From NCBI RefSeq assembly GCF_003255815.1, contig NC_037668.1, forward strand, positions 62,802,178-62,866,177: a DNA stretch of 64,000 nt, in the 5' to 3' direction. The stretch comes from Theropithecus gelada (taxonomy: Eukaryota > Chordata > Mammalia > Primates > Cercopithecidae). The notes under the pieces are model-generated. The model was given only the letters and a program-made list of their open reading frames with translations. It did not search any database and was not told the DNA's origin. The translations under genes were made by a program, and so were the position numbers. Of the stretch, positions 1 to 10,924 are shown piece after piece; position 1 is the stretch's first letter; each line of letters opens with the position of its first letter.

Positions 1-369
1 GAGAAAAAACAATTATTGAAAAAGGAACGACGACTAGAGAGTTTTATGTTGAACAATTCCTAGAGCTTACAAGGGCTGGGGAGACATTCACATTCTGACT
101 ATTCAGAATAGAAGAACCTTGTTACACATCTAAGGCATCCAGTGGAAATACTAGAATTAGGCCTAGAGAAAAGGTCACTCCAGACTTGCTCTATCAAATC
201 TAATTGCCTGCCAAACAAAACTAATACTCTTAAAAGTAAGACATTCAACAACATAATATTCACAATGTCCAACATCTAATAAAAAATTATTAGATATGTC
301 AAGGAGCAGGAAAATGTGAACCATAGCAGTAGAAAAAATCAGCTAATAGGGAAAAAAAAAAAAAAAAAA

Positions 370-668
370 GGCCGGGCGTGGTGGCTCACACCTATAATCC
401 TAGCACTTTGGGAGGCTGAGGTGGGAGGATCACCTGAGGTCAAAAGTTCAAGATCAGCCTGGTCAACATGGCAAAATCCCATCTCTACTAAAAATACAAA
501 AATTAGCTGGCCATGGTGGCACGCACCTCTAATCCTTGCTACTAGGGAGGCTGAGGCAGGAGAATCACTTGAACCCAGGGGGTGGAGGTTGCAGTGAGCC
601 AAGATTGTGCTACTGCACTCCACCCTGGGTGACAGAGTGAGACTCCACCTCAAAAACAAAAACAAAAG
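370..668 (+). mobile_element. Alu (AluS-like), full length
   Basis: It begins 'ggccgggcgtggtggctcac', has both arms and ends in an A-rich tail (caaaaacaaaaacaaaag). A separate run of about 20 A lies just before it. Confidence 0.95.
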
Positions 669-801
669 ACCCAGGATAACAAAGATGATGGAATTGCAGA
701 CAATAATGCAAAAAACAGTTAATAAGACTATATACAGATATACAAAGGAAAACGTGAACATAGTGAAGAGAAAATATTAAAATAAATTGATCTTCTTTTA
801 A

Positions 802-1113
802 TTTTTTTTTTTTTTTTTTTGAGATGGAGTTTTGCTCTTGTTGCCCAGGCTGCAGTGCAATGGCATGATCTTGGCTCACCGCAACCTCCGCATCCTGGGT
901 TCAAGCAATTCTCCTGCCTCAGCCTCCTGAGTAGCTGGGATTACAGGCACACACCACCACACCCCAGCTAATTTTGCTTTTTTTTTTTTTTTAAGTAGAG
1001 ATATGGGTTCTCCATGTTGGTCAGGCTGGTCTCGAACTCCCAACCTCAGGTGATCCACCTGCCTCAGCCTCCCAAAGTGCTGGGATTACAGGCGTTAGCC
1101 ACCGTGCCTGGTC
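802..1113 (-). mobile_element. Alu, full length
   Basis: A poly-T head leads into 'gagatggagttttgctcttg', and the element ends 'ccaccgtgcctggtc'. The middle A-rich linker is expanded to a T16 run. Confidence 0.95.
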
Positions 1114-1416
1114 ATAAATTGAACTTCTAGAGATGAAAAATAGAATATCTGAAATGAAAATGTTACTTACTGGGGATACAGGAGATTAGACACTACAGGA
1201 GAAAAGATTAATGAACTTGAAGACATAGCAAATCATACTGCCATGTCTTCAAGTTCACTGAAGACCTAAGGAAAAGAAAATAAATAAAAAAGATGAACAG
1301 AGTTTCAGTGACCTGTGGGAAAATGTCAAGCAATCTAACTTACATGTAATAGGAGTCCACAAAAAGGAAGAGGGCAAGAAAAATATTCCAAGAAGTAATG
1401 GCCAATTTTTGTTTTT

Positions 1417-1721
1417 TAATTATTATTATTATTATTTTGTATTGAGACAGAGTCTCACTCTGTCACCCAGGCTGGAGGGTAGTGATGCAATCATGGCTCA
1501 CTGCAGCCTCGACCTCTTCAGGCTCAAGTGATCCCTCCCACTTCAGCCCCCCAAGTAGCTGGGATTACAGGTACACAACACCATGGCTGGCTAATTTTAT
1601 ATATATATATATATATTTTTTTTTTTTGTAGAGTTGGGGTTTCACCATGTTGCCCAGGCTGGTCTCAAACTCCTGGGCTCAGGTGATCCGCCTACCTTAG
1701 CCTCCCAAAGTGCTGGGATAA
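1417..1721 (-). mobile_element. Alu, 5'-truncated, with TA-repeat middle linker
   Basis: It follows a TTA-repeat tail, has both arms and stops at 'tgctgggata' before the usual Alu head. A (TA)n tract at 1599-1615 replaces the middle linker. Confidence 0.9.
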
Positions 1722-1912
1722 ACTTTTTAAAATGTGATGAAACTATAACGTCATAGATTCAAAAACCTCAACAATTCTGAAGCAGAATAACAGAAAGCAA
1801 ATCATCCCAAGGCACATCGTAATAAGGATGCTGAAAATCAGAGACAAAGGTAAAAGTTTACAAGCAGCTAGAAAGATGACAACTAATTTCTCATTAGAAA
1901 TAATGCAAACCT

Positions 1913-2046
1913 GGCTGGGTGCAGTGGCTCACACCTGTAATTCCAGCATTTTAGGAGGCTAAGGCAAGAGGATTGCTTGAGCTCAGGAGTTGGAGACTAA
2001 CCTGGGCAACATAGAGAAATCTCACCTCTACTAAAAATAAAAAATA
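1913..2046 (+). mobile_element. Alu left-arm monomer (FLAM-like)
   Basis: Only the left arm is present ('ggctgggtgcagtggctcac' to 'ctactaaaaataaaaaata'). The next Alu follows directly. Confidence 0.85.
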
Positions 2047-2048
2047 CT

Positions 2049-2354
2049 GGCTAGGCGTGGTGGCTCATGCCTGTAAGCCCAGCAGTTTGAAAGGCTGAGG
2101 CGGGTGGGTCACCTGAGGTCAGCAGTTTGAGACCAGTCTGGCCAACATGGTGAAACCTCGTCTCTACCAAAAATACAAAACTTGGGCGGGCATGTTGGCA
2201 GGTGCCTGTAATTCCAGCTACTTGGTAGGCTGAGGCAGTAGAATCACTTGAATCAGGGAGGTGGAGGTTGCAGTGAGCTGAGATAGCACCATTGCACTCC
2301 AGCCTGGGCGTCAAGACCTAAATTCTGTCTCAAAAAAAAAAAAAAAAAAAAATT
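2049..2354 (+). mobile_element. Alu, full length
   Basis: It starts 'ggctaggcgtggtggctcat', has both arms and ends in a poly-A of about 22 at 2331-2352. Confidence 0.95.
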
Positions 2355-2668
2355 GCCGGACACTGTGGCTCATGCCTGTAATCCCAGCACTCTGGTAGGC
2401 TGAGGTGGGTGGGTCATTTGAGGTCAGGAGTTCAAGACCAGGCTGACCAACATGGTGAAACCCTGTCTCTACTAAAAATACAAAAAAGTTAGCTGGGTGT
2501 GGTGGCCCGCACCTGTAATCCCAGCTACTTGGGAGGCTGAGGCAGGAGAATCGCTTGAACCCAGGAAGTGGAGGTTGCAGTGAGCCCAGATCGCACCACT
2601 GCACTCCAACCTGGGCAACAGAGTGGAACTCTATCTCAAAAAAAAAAAAAAAGAAAAGAAAAAAGAAA
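2355..2668 (+). mobile_element. Alu, full length
   Basis: It abuts the poly-A of the preceding Alu, so this is a head-to-tail array. Its tail is A-rich with G interruptions (2637-2668). Confidence 0.95.
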
Positions 2669-2834
2669 GAGTATCTCAGGTACATGAAGGATAGGATACT
2701 AAACTTGGAATAAAAAATCCTAGCTCTGAGTATGACTGCTATTTACTAGTTCTGAGACTTTGGATAATCCACATTCTCTCAGGCTGTCTCCTCAGTGAAG
2801 TAGGGGCTCTTTCATCATATGGCTACTTAGAATT

Positions 2835-2880
2835 TATTTATCTATCTATCTATCTATTTATTTATTTATTTATTTATTTT
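2835..2880. repeat. (TATC)n/(TTTA)n microsatellite in an Alu tail
   Basis: Tandem tatc units followed by ttta units sit at the poly-T end of the Alu and probably vary in length. Confidence 0.85.
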
Positions 2881-3164
2881 TTGAGACAGAGTCTCGCTCT
2901 GTCGCCCAGGCTGGAGTGCAGTGGCCGGATCTCAGCTCACTGCAAGCTCCGCCTCCTGGGTTTATGCCATTCTCCTGCCTCAGCCTCCTGAGTAGCTGGG
3001 ACTACAGGCGCCCGCCACCTCGCCCGGCTAGTTTTTTGTATTTTTTAGTAGAGACGGGGTTTCACCATGTTAGCCAGGACGGTCTCGATCTCCTGACCTC
3101 GTGATCCGCCTGTCTTGGCCTCCCAAAGTGCTAGGATTACAGGCTTGAGCCACCGCACCCGGCC
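2839..3164 (-). mobile_element. AluY (Old World monkey type) with target-site duplication
   Basis: Diagnostic sites 'gtggccggatctcagctcac', 'cacctcgcccggctag' and 'ggcttgagccaccgc' are present. The tail has become a (TATC)n/(TTTA)n microsatellite at 2835-2880. The flanks share 'gctaYttagaatttatt' (2822-2838 and 3167-3182) as a target-site duplication. Confidence 0.93.
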
Positions 3165-3251
3165 AGCTATTTAGAATTTATTAAATGTCAAGTGTACCAC
3201 AAGGGATATAAAGTCCAATGATACATGCTTCCTGCCATCTAAAGTTAGTGG

Positions 3252-3375
3252 GAGCCACCAGCAGTGGCTCACACCTGTAATCCCAGCACATTGGGAGGCT
3301 GAGGGAAGAGGATCACTTGAGGCCAGGAGTTTGAGACCAGCCTGGACAATATGGCAAAACCCACCCAGTCTCTAT
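3252..3375 (+). mobile_element. Alu left-arm fragment
   Basis: Left-arm sequence runs from 'ccaccagcagtggctcacac' and fades at 'cccagtctctatttt'. Confidence 0.75.
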
Positions 3376-3384
3376 TTTATATGT

Positions 3385-3550
3385 GTATATATAGCAGGTG
3401 GGAGGAGGGAGAGCATCAGGAAGAATAACTAATGGATACTGGGGTTAGATGATGGGATAATCGGTACAGCAAACCACCATGGCACACATTTACCTATGTA
3501 ACAAACCTGCACATCCTGCACATGCACCCCTGAACTTCAAATAAAAGTTG
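3385..3550 (+). mobile_element. L1 3' end (L1PA/PB-like)
   Basis: The LINE-1 3' UTR signature reads in order: 'gggaggagggagagcatcag', 'ctaatggatactggggttag', 'atgtaacaaacctgcacatc', 'aacttcaaataaaagttg'. Confidence 0.8.
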
Positions 3551-3551
3551 T

Positions 3552-3845
3552 GGCCAGGTGCGGTGGCTCATGCTTGTAATACCCATCACTTTGGGAGGCC
3601 AAGGCAGGTGGATCATTTCAGGTCAGGAGTTCGAGACCAGCTTGACCTACATAGTGCAACCCCATCTCTACTGAAATACAAAAATTAGCCGGATGTGGTT
3701 GTGGGTTGCCTGTAATCCCAGCTACTCAGGAGGCTGAGGCAGGAGAATCACTTGAACCCAGGAGGCGGAGGTTGCAGTGAGCCAAGATCATGCCACTGCA
3801 CTCTAGCCTGGGCGACAGAGCAAGACTCCCTCTCAAAAAAAAAAT
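3552..3845 (+). mobile_element. Alu, full length
   Basis: It starts 'ggccaggtgcggtggctcat' and inserted at the A-rich end of the L1 3' end. Confidence 0.95.
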
Positions 3846-4013
3846 GAATAAATTTTTTAAAAAGTTAAAGTTGTAAATCAAAAAACAAAAAAGAATACAA
3901 TATGTGTTTAGTTTTATAAACTATATATAATATAGTAATATATATTAATATAACTGTATATAATAAATGGATTTAAAAATATAAATATATTTGTTAAAGA
4001 AAGATAAAAATAA

Positions 4014-4313
4014 GGCCAGGTGTGGTGGCTCATGCCTGTAATCCCAGCACTTTGGGAGACTGAGGCGGGTGGATTACCTGAGGTCAGGAGTTCGAGATGA
4101 GCCTGACCAACATGGTGAAACTCTATCTCAGCTAAAAATATAAAAATTAGCCAGGCGTGGTGGCAGGTGCCTGTAACCCCAGCTACTCGGGGGGCCGAGG
4201 CAAGAGAATCATTTGAATCCGGGAGGTGGAGGTTGCAGTGAGTTGAGACCGCGCCATTGCACTCTAGCCTGGGGGACAAGAGCGAGACTTCGTTTCAAAA
4301 AAAAAAAAAAAGG
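4014..4313 (+). mobile_element. Alu, full length
   Basis: It starts 'ggccaggtgtggtggctcat' and ends in A15 (4298-4312). It lies next to AT-rich sequence at 3900-4010 in which I recognise nothing. Confidence 0.95.
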
Positions 4314-4373
4314 TAAAAATAAATCCAATAGAGAATGACTGGTTAACAATGAGGAGCACAAAACAGAATAATC

Positions 4374-4472
4374 AGCCAGGTGCAGTGAGGCGAGGCCCTG
4401 TTGTCCCAGCTACTTGGGAGGCTGAAGTGGGAGGACTGCTTGAGCCCAGGAGTTGGAATCTAGCCCCATTTC
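4374..4472 (+). mobile_element. Alu fragment with internal deletion
   Basis: An Alu head 'cagccaggtgcagtgaggc' is fused to 'cccagctacttgggaggctg', with the intervening left-arm sequence missing. Confidence 0.65.
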
Positions 4473-4572
4473 TTAAAATTTAAAAACTAATAATCATTTC
4501 TATTTGTGTGTATCTGTGTGGGTGTGCGTGCACCCCTTAAGCAGGTAAAAATTAGAAAGAACATCAAAAAAA

Positions 4573-4757
4573 CAAACAAGTGGGAGGGGGTGAGGGATGG
4601 TGGGAGGTTGGTGAGGGATAAAAGACTACAAATAGGGTGCAGTATATACTGCTCAGGTGATGGGTGCACCAAAATCTCACAAATCACCACTGAAGAACTT
4701 ACTCATGTAACCAAATATCACCTGTACCCCCAATAACTTATGGGAAAATTAAAATTT
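4573..4757 (+). mobile_element. L1 3' end (older L1PB/L1MA-like)
   Basis: It carries 'gggtgcagtatatactgctc', 'ggtgatgggtgcaccaaaat', 'ctcatgtaaccaaatatcac' and 'cctgtaccccaataactt', the hallmark of older LINE-1 3' ends. Confidence 0.8.
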
Positions 4758-4773
4758 TAAAAATTTAAAAATT

Positions 4774-5080
4774 GGCCGGGCGTGGTGGCTCATGCCTGTA
4801 ATCCCAGCACTTTGGGAGGCTGAGGCAGATGGATCACCTGAGGTCAGGAGTTCAAGACCAGCCTGACCAACATGGAGAAACCCTGTCTCTACTAAAAATA
4901 CAAAATTAGCCAGGCATGGTGGCACATGCCTGTAATCCCAGCTACTAGGGAGGTTGAGGCAGGAGAATCACTTGAACCTGGGAGGCGGAAGTTGTGGTGA
5001 GCTGAGATCGCGCCATTGCACTCCAGCCTGGGCAACAAAAGCAAAACTCCATCTAAAAAAAAAAAAAAAAAAAAAAAAGA
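4774..5080 (+). mobile_element. Alu, full length
   Basis: It starts 'ggccgggcgtggtggctcat' and has a poly-A of about 24 (5056-5079). Confidence 0.95.
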
Positions 5081-5100
5081 AAAACAACAAAAAACAAAGA

Positions 5101-5412
5101 GGCTGGGCATGGTGGCTTAAGCCTGTAATCTCAGCACTGTTGGAAGCCATGGTGGGTGGATCCCTGGAGCACAGGAGTTTGAGACCAGCCTGGGCAACAT
5201 GGAGAGACCCTTGTCTCTACTGAAAATACAAAAAAAAAAAAAAAAGCCAGGTGTGGTGGTATGCCCCTGTGGTCCCAGCTACTTGCGGGACTGAGGTGGG
5301 AAGATGGCTTGAGCCTGAGAGGCAGAGGTTGCAATGAGCTGAGATTAAGCCATTGCACTCCAGCCTGGGCAACAGAGTGAGACTCTGTCAAATAAAAAAG
5401 AAAAGAAAAAGA
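5101..5412 (+). mobile_element. Alu (AluJ/S-like), full length
   Basis: It starts 'ggctgggcatggtggcttaa', has a long A-rich middle linker (5228-5245) and a G/A tail at 5393-5414. Confidence 0.93.
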
Positions 5413-5424
5413 AAACTGTGAGTA

Positions 5425-5562
5425 TCTTAGAAGTTGGTATTTGCTGCTTTTTGGCATCTAATGAGATGATTACATGGTATTTATCTTTCATTCTATTTAT
5501 GTGGCATGTCACATTTATTGATTTGCATATGATGAACCATCCTTGCATTCCAGTGATAAAAA
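5425..5562 (-). mobile_element. L1 ORF2 fragment, antisense
   Basis: Its reverse complement contains 'gcaaggatggttcatcatat' and 'caaatcaataaatgtgacat', matching L1 ORF2. It meets a plus-strand L1 piece at about 5563, consistent with an inverted L1 5' end (twin priming). Confidence 0.6.
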
Positions 5563-5671
5563 CATTTCTCAAAAGAAGACACACAAATGGCTAACAGATA
5601 ATAAAAAACGCTCAGCATCACTAATCATTAGAGAAATACAAATTAAAACCACAATAAGATATCATCTCATA

Positions 5672-5957
5672 CAGTGCTTACACCTGTAATCCTAGCACTT
5701 TGCGAGGCTGCAGTGGGCAGATCAAGAGGTCAGGAGATCGAGACCATCCCAGCCAACATGGTGAAACCCCGTCTCTACTAAAAATACAAAAATTAGTTGG
5801 GTGTGGTGGCACGTGCCTGTAATTCCAGCTACTTGGGAGGCTGAGGCAGGAGAATCGCTTGAACTGGGGAGTCAAGTTGCAGTGAGCCGAGATCACGCCA
5901 CTGCACTCCAGCCTGGCAACAGAGCGAGACTCCATCTCAAAAACAAAAACAAAAACA
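5672..5957 (+). mobile_element. AluY-like, head-truncated, inside L1
   Basis: It starts at 'cagtgcttacacctgtaatc' without the first 15 or so Alu bases. The right arm and an (AAAAAC)n tail follow. Confidence 0.9.
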
Positions 5958-6185
5958 GGTAAAACAGTATGGAAATTTCAAAGAAAAAAAAAAAAACTAA
6001 CTAAAAATAGAATTATCATATGATCCAGAAATCCCACTTCTGGGTATTAATGCAAAAGACTTGAAATAAGTTTGTTAAACGGATATCTGCACTCCTATGT
6101 TCACTGCAGCACTATTCACAGTAGCCAAGTTATGGATTCAACCTCTGCCCATCAACAGACAAATGGATTAAAAAAATGTAGTGCA

Positions 6186-6498
6186 GGCCGGGCGTGATGG
6201 CTCAAGCCTGTAATCCCAGCACTTTGGGAGGCCGAGACGGGCGGATCATGAGGTCAGGAGATCGAGACCATCCTGGCTAACATGGTGAAACCCCGTCTCT
6301 ACTAAAAAATACAAAAAACTAGCCAGGCGAGGTGGCGGGTGCCTGTAGTCCCAGCTACTTGGGAGGCTAAGGCAGGAGAATGGCGTGAACCCGGGAGGCG
6401 GAGCTTGCTGTGAGCCGAGATCCGGCCACTGCACTCCAGCCTGGGTGACAGAGCGAGACTCCGTCTCAAAACAAAGAATTGAAAAAAAAAAAAAAAAA
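6186..6498 (+). mobile_element. AluY (Old World monkey type), inside L1
   Basis: It has 'ggctcaagcctgtaatccc', 'actagccaggcgaggtggcg' and 'gagatccggccactgc'. The target-site duplication 'aaaaaaatgtagtgca' lies on both sides. Confidence 0.95.
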
Positions 6499-6556
6499 TG
6501 TAGTGCATATACACAATGGAATACTATTCAGCCTTTAAAAAAAGGAGGAAATTCTG

Positions 6557-6847
6557 GGCTGGGCACAGTAGTTCATGCCTGTAATCCCAGCACTTTGGGA
6601 GGCCGTGGTGGGCAGATCACGAGGTCAGGAGATCGAGACCATCCTGGCTAACATGGTGAAACCCTGTCTCTACTAAAAATACAAAAAATTTGCTGGGCAT
6701 GGTGGTGTGCACCTGTAGTTCCAGCTACTCGGGAGGCTGAGACAGAATGGCTTGAACCTGTGAGGTGGAGGTTGCAGTGAACCAAGATCACACCACTGCA
6801 CTCCAGCCTGGGTGACAGAGTGAGACTCTGTCTCCAAGAAAGAAAAA
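6557..6847 (+). mobile_element. AluY-like, inside L1
   Basis: It starts 'ggctgggcacagtagttcat'. The L1 word 'aggaaattctg' is duplicated on either side. Confidence 0.93.
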
Positions 6848-6857
6848 GGAAATTCTG

Positions 6858-7465
6858 GCTGGGTGCAGTGACTCGTGTGTGTAATTCCAATGCTTTGGGA
6901 GGCCAAAGTGGGCAGATCACTTGAGGTCAGGGGTTTGAGACCAGACTGGGCAACATGACGAAACCCTGTCTACTAAAAGTACAAAAATTAGGCCAGGTGT
7001 AGTGGCTCACGCCTGTAATCCCAGAACTTTGGGAGGCCAAGGCGGGCAGATCATGAGGACAGGAGATCAAGACCATCCTGGCTAACACGGTGAAACCCCG
7101 TCTCTTCTAAAAATACAAAAAAAAATTAGTTGGGCGTGGTGGCGGGTGCCTGTAGTCCCAGCTACTCGGGAGGCTGAGGAAGGAGAATGGCATGAACCCG
7201 GGAGGCAGAGCTTGCAGTGAGCCGAGATCACGCCACTGCACTCCAGCATGGGCAACAGAGCGAGACTCCGTCTCAAAAAAAAAAAAGTACAAAAATTAGC
7301 CAGGCATGGTGGTGCACGTCTGTAATCCCAGCTACTCAGAGGCTGAGGCAGGAGAATTGCTTGAACCCAGGAACCAGAAGTTTCAGAGAGTGAAGATCAC
7401 GCCACTGCACTCCAGCCTAGGCGACAGAGTGAGACTCTATCTCAAACAAAAAAAAGAAAAGAAAA
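6858..7465 (+). mobile_element. Alu split by a second Alu
   Basis: The outer Alu occupies 6858-6990 and 7287-7465. It also uses the 'ggaaattctg' target, now present three times (about 6547, 6848 and 7470). Its middle is interrupted by the next entry. Confidence 0.9.
6991..7286 (+). mobile_element. AluY-like, nested in an older Alu
   Basis: It starts 'ggccaggtgtagtggctcac'. The host Alu word 'aagtacaaaaatta' is duplicated at 6977-6990 and again just after its poly-A. Confidence 0.93.
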
Positions 7466-7687
7466 AGAGAGGAAATTCTGACATTTGTGACAACATTGAT
7501 GGAATTGGAGAACATTATGCTAAGTGAAATAGGTCAGGCCCAGAAAGACAAATACCACATGTTCTCATTTATATGTGGAATTTAAAAAATGAACTCATAG
7601 AAGCAGAGAGTAGAACAGTGGTGACAGAAGCTGGAGGATGGGGGAAATGGGGAGGTGATGGTCAAAGGGTATACAATTTCCTGGGGT

Positions 7688-7866
7688 TTTTTTTGTTTGT
7701 TTCTTTTTGAGAGGGAGTCTTGCTCTGTCATCCAGGCTGGAGTACAGTGGCACGATCTTGGCTCACTGCAATCTCAGCCTCACAGGTTCAAGTGATTCTC
7801 CTGCCTCAGCCTCCCGAGTAGCTGGGACTACAGGCATTACAGGTATGCACCACCACACCCAGCTAA

Positions 7867-7905
<39 letters not shown>

Positions 7906-8027
7906 TTAGTAGAGACGGGGTTTCACTGTGTTGGCCAGGCTGGTCTTGAACTCCTGACCTCACGTGATCTACCTACCTCAGCTTCCCAAAGTGCTGGGAT
8001 TACAGGCATGAGCCACTGCGCCCGGCC
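7688..8027 (-). mobile_element. Alu with internal (TG)n, inside L1
   Basis: It ends 'gccactgcgcccggcc'. The L1 target 'caaagggtatacRatttc' is duplicated at 7663-7680 and 8027-8045. A (TG)n of about 34 bp fills the mid-linker (7869-7902), and there is a short duplication 'ggcattacaggtatgc'. Confidence 0.93.
7869..7902. repeat. (TG)n dinucleotide repeat
   Basis: A pure TG run inside the Alu at 7688-8027. Confidence 0.95.
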
Positions 8028-8275
8028 CAAAGGGTATACGATTTCAAACAAGGAGAATGTTTTCTCTTTTTATGTGTTCTGTTGCACAGCCTGGTGAATA
8101 TAGTTAATAATAGAGTGTTACAAATTTCAAAATTGCTAAGTAAATTTCAAGTGTTCTTGCCACAAAAAATGTTAAGTATTTGAGGTGATGGATATATTAA
8201 CTAGCTTGATTTAATTCTTTCACATTGCATTCATAAATTGTAACAGTGTTTTGTACCCCATAAATGTTTTCCCCA

Positions 8276-8533
8276 CACAACACCCTCTTCACAGAACCCG
8301 TAAGTCTATACAATTACAAGTTGTCAATTTACAATTAAAAAAAAGAAGAAAAAAGTTGGCATTTGCTATAACGAAAGTACCCTAGAAAATAATATATAGA
8401 TATATAAAAGTCTATATATATACATAAAAAAGTTGGCTTTTGCCAGTCTGACAAATGAAGGGCGAAGCTGGAGCAATGTGTACAAAGGCAAAGAGGAAGA
8501 AAACCCAAGATACACTCAGGGAAATAGAGTTTG
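8276..8533. other. Short AT-rich stretch, nothing recognised
   Basis: It includes AT-rich 'aatatatagatatataaaag' around 8390. No gene or clear repeat is identified. Confidence 0.4.
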
Positions 8534-8833
8534 GGCTGGGCGCGGTGGCTCACGCCTATAATCCCAGCACTTTGGGAGGCTGAGGTGGGCGTATCACCAG
8601 GACAGGAGTTTCAGACCAGCCTGGCCAATATGGTGACACCCTGTTCTACCAAAAATACAAACATTAGCCAGCTGTGGTGGCGCACGCCTATAGTCCAAGC
8701 TACTCGGGAGGCTGAGGCAGAAGAATCTCTTGAATGAAGCTCGGAGGCAGAGGTTGCAGTGAGCCAAGATCACACCACTGCACTCCAGCCTGGATGACAG
8801 AGCAAGACTCTGTCTCAAAAAAAAAAAAAAAGA
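8534..8833 (+). mobile_element. Alu, full length
   Basis: It starts 'ggctgggcgcggtggctcac'. 'agagtttgg' flanks it on both sides. Confidence 0.95.
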
Positions 8834-9042
8834 GAGAGAGTTTGGTTTACATAGAGCATAGTTTTAACGGCATAACGCAAGATGAACTAAAGAAAGAACC
8901 AGATTTGTGTGACCTGATAAGGAGTTTGAACTTTGTTGTACAAGAGAAAGTGATTCCAAGCAGAAGAGAAATGATCAGGTGAGTGTTTTAGGAAGGAAAC
9001 TATGTCATGAGCAAAAGGTGCAGGAGTGAAGGCAGCTATGGA

Positions 9043-9592
9043 ATCAATTCAAGTGTCCATTGACGGATGAACAGATAAAGAAAATGTAAGATACATACAC
9101 AGTGGAGTACTATTCAGCCTTTAAAAGAAGGAAATTCTGTCATCTTTGATAACACAGATGAACATGGAGGACATTATCTGGGCGAAATAAGCTAGGCACA
9201 GAAAAACAAATATCTCATGATCTCATTCATATGTGGAATCTAGAAAAGTCAAACTCATAGAAGCAGAGAGTATAATGGTGTTTACCAGGGGATGGAGGAT
9301 GAGAAGGAAGATTGGGGAGATATTGGTCAAAGGACACAAAATTTCAGTCAAGAGGAATAAATTCAAGAGTTCTACTATTGTACACCATGGTGACTACAGT
9401 TAATAACAATGTATTGCATACTTGCAGATCACTAAGAGGATGAAATGTTAATTGTTCTCATACAAATAAATGATAAGTATGTGAGGTGATGCATATGTTA
9501 ATTAGCTCAATTTGCCATTCCACAATGTATACGTATTTCAGAACATCATGTTGTATGCCATAAATATATATAATTTTTATTTGTCAACAGAG
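9043..9592 (+). mobile_element. L1 3' end (L1MB-like)
   Basis: Colinear L1 words are 'attcaagtgtccattgacgg', 'gagtactattcagcctttaa', 'tctcattcatatgtggaatc', 'ggggatggaggatgagaagg' and 'gaggtgatgcatatgttaat'. It is a second copy of the same kind of L1 tail as at 7466-8275. Confidence 0.85.
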
Positions 9593-9733
9593 AGAGGGAG
9601 AGAAAAGGCAGGAAAACTGGGATAAGGGATACTGGTAGAGTCCATTGGGGTTATATAAACAGACACTGAATTCAAACTGTGCTGGCAGGTACAAAAAATG
9701 CTCAAGGTAAAGATATTTAAGAAATATAAAAGG

Positions 9734-10041
9734 AGGCCACCTGCAATGGTTCACGCCTGTAATCCCAGCACTTTGGGAGGCCAAGGTGGGTGGATCACCT
9801 GAGGGCAGGAGTTTGAGAGCAGCCTGGCCAATATGGTGAAACCCTGTCTCTACTAAATTACAAAAATTAGTCAGGCGTGTTGGCGCACGCCTATAGTCCC
9901 AGCTACTCGGGAGGCTGAGGCAGGAGAATTGCTTGAACTCGGGAGGTGGAGGTTGCAGTGAGCCGAGATTACACCGCTGCACTCCAGCCTGGGTGACAGA
10001 GCAAGATTTTGGGTCTCAAAAAAAAAAAAAAAAAAAAAAAA
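9734..10041 (+). mobile_element. Alu, full length
   Basis: Both arms are present and a poly-A of about 24 ends at 10041. Confidence 0.94.
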
Positions 10042-10048
10042 GTAAAAG

Positions 10049-10374
10049 GGCCGGTGTGGTGGCTCCCACCTGTAATCCCAACACTTTGGGAGGCTCAGGC
10101 GGGAGAATCACTTGAGCCCAGAAGTTCAAGACCAGCCTGGGCAGCACAGTGAGACCCATCTCTACAAAATAAAAATATTAGCCAGGCGTGGTGGTGCATG
10201 CCTGTGGTTCCAGCTACTTGGGGGACTAAGGCAGGAAGATCACTTGAGCTGGGGAAGTCGAGGCTGCAGTGAGCTGTGATCATGCCACTGCACTGTAGCC
10301 TGGGCAACAGAGTGAGACCCCTGCCTCAAAAAAAAAAAAAAAAGAGAGTGAGACCCCCGTCTCAAAAAATTTTT
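10049..10374 (+). mobile_element. Alu (AluJ-like)
   Basis: It starts 'ggccggtgtggtggctccca'. After the A-tail (10326-10342) a short duplicate 'gagtgagacccccgtctcaa' suggests tail slippage. Confidence 0.9.
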
Positions 10375-10924
10375 AAAAAGTTTGAAACAGAAAATAAGAA
10401 AACAAAATAAACTGGGTGTATATCATCAGGATGATCTTTAGTTTTTTCCAGCAGTCCTTGCGGTACTACCACCGTTTTGTTAAATTCACCAGCCAAAGGT
10501 TTTTATTTTGTCTTAATATTTGATGAAAAGAAACTCCTGGTTCCAAACCAATATGTAAATGGAGAGTACCTAAGACATAAGATAAAATATTGATAAATTC
10601 TCAGATGCAAGAATTCTTCTTCTTTAGGTCTTGCCAAAGGAGAAGTCATCACACAAATGTTTTTTTTACTGCTCAGTTCAAAGCCCTTTTCTCAGACACA
10701 GACTGGCTTCCTTTGTTCCCCTTTTCTCTTGATGCAAGTCGGCTTTCCAATCCATTGTGATCACTACCACAGAATCTGTCATTCAGGTGTTTTTTCCCTC
10801 TCCATGCCACAGTCTCAGGGTAGAACCCAGTCTGAAGGCACCCTTCCTCACTGTCCTGAAAAACAATCACCAGTCCCTTTTTCTTTAGGAATTTAGACAC
10901 ATCTAATCACTTTAAGGAAAAAGA
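10375..10924. other. Unique-looking sequence, no gene recognised
   Basis: There are no long credible ORFs and no splice-bounded exons I would defend, and no repeat consensus that I recognise. Confidence 0.4.

Larger units (their letters stand above)
1..1912 (+). mobile_element. Old L1-family LINE, 5'/ORF1-region fragment, interrupted by Alus
   Basis: The non-Alu parts (about 1-349, 669-797, 1114-1410 and 1722-1912) read as one degenerate L1-type element. Phrases typical of the LINE-1 ORF1 region appear in order: 'gaacttctagagatgaaaa', 'aagattaatgaacttgaaga', 'gaacagagtttcagtgacc', 'ggagtccacaaaaaggaag' and 'ccaaggcacatcgtaataa'. No open frame survives. HAL1 is a possible alternative because only ORF1-like sequence is visible. 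Confidence 0.6.
5563..8275 (+). mobile_element. L1 (L1M-like) 3' part, broken by nested Alus
   Basis: L1 pieces at about 5563-5671, 5958-6185, 6499-6556, 7466-7687 and 8028-8275 read colinearly. They run from 'acatttctcaaaagaagaca' through 'gatccagaaatcccacttct', 'ggaatactattcagccttta' and 'ctcatttatatgtggaattt' to the 3' UTR 'gaggtgatggatatattaac'. At least five Alus sit inside it. No coding capacity remains. Confidence 0.85.
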
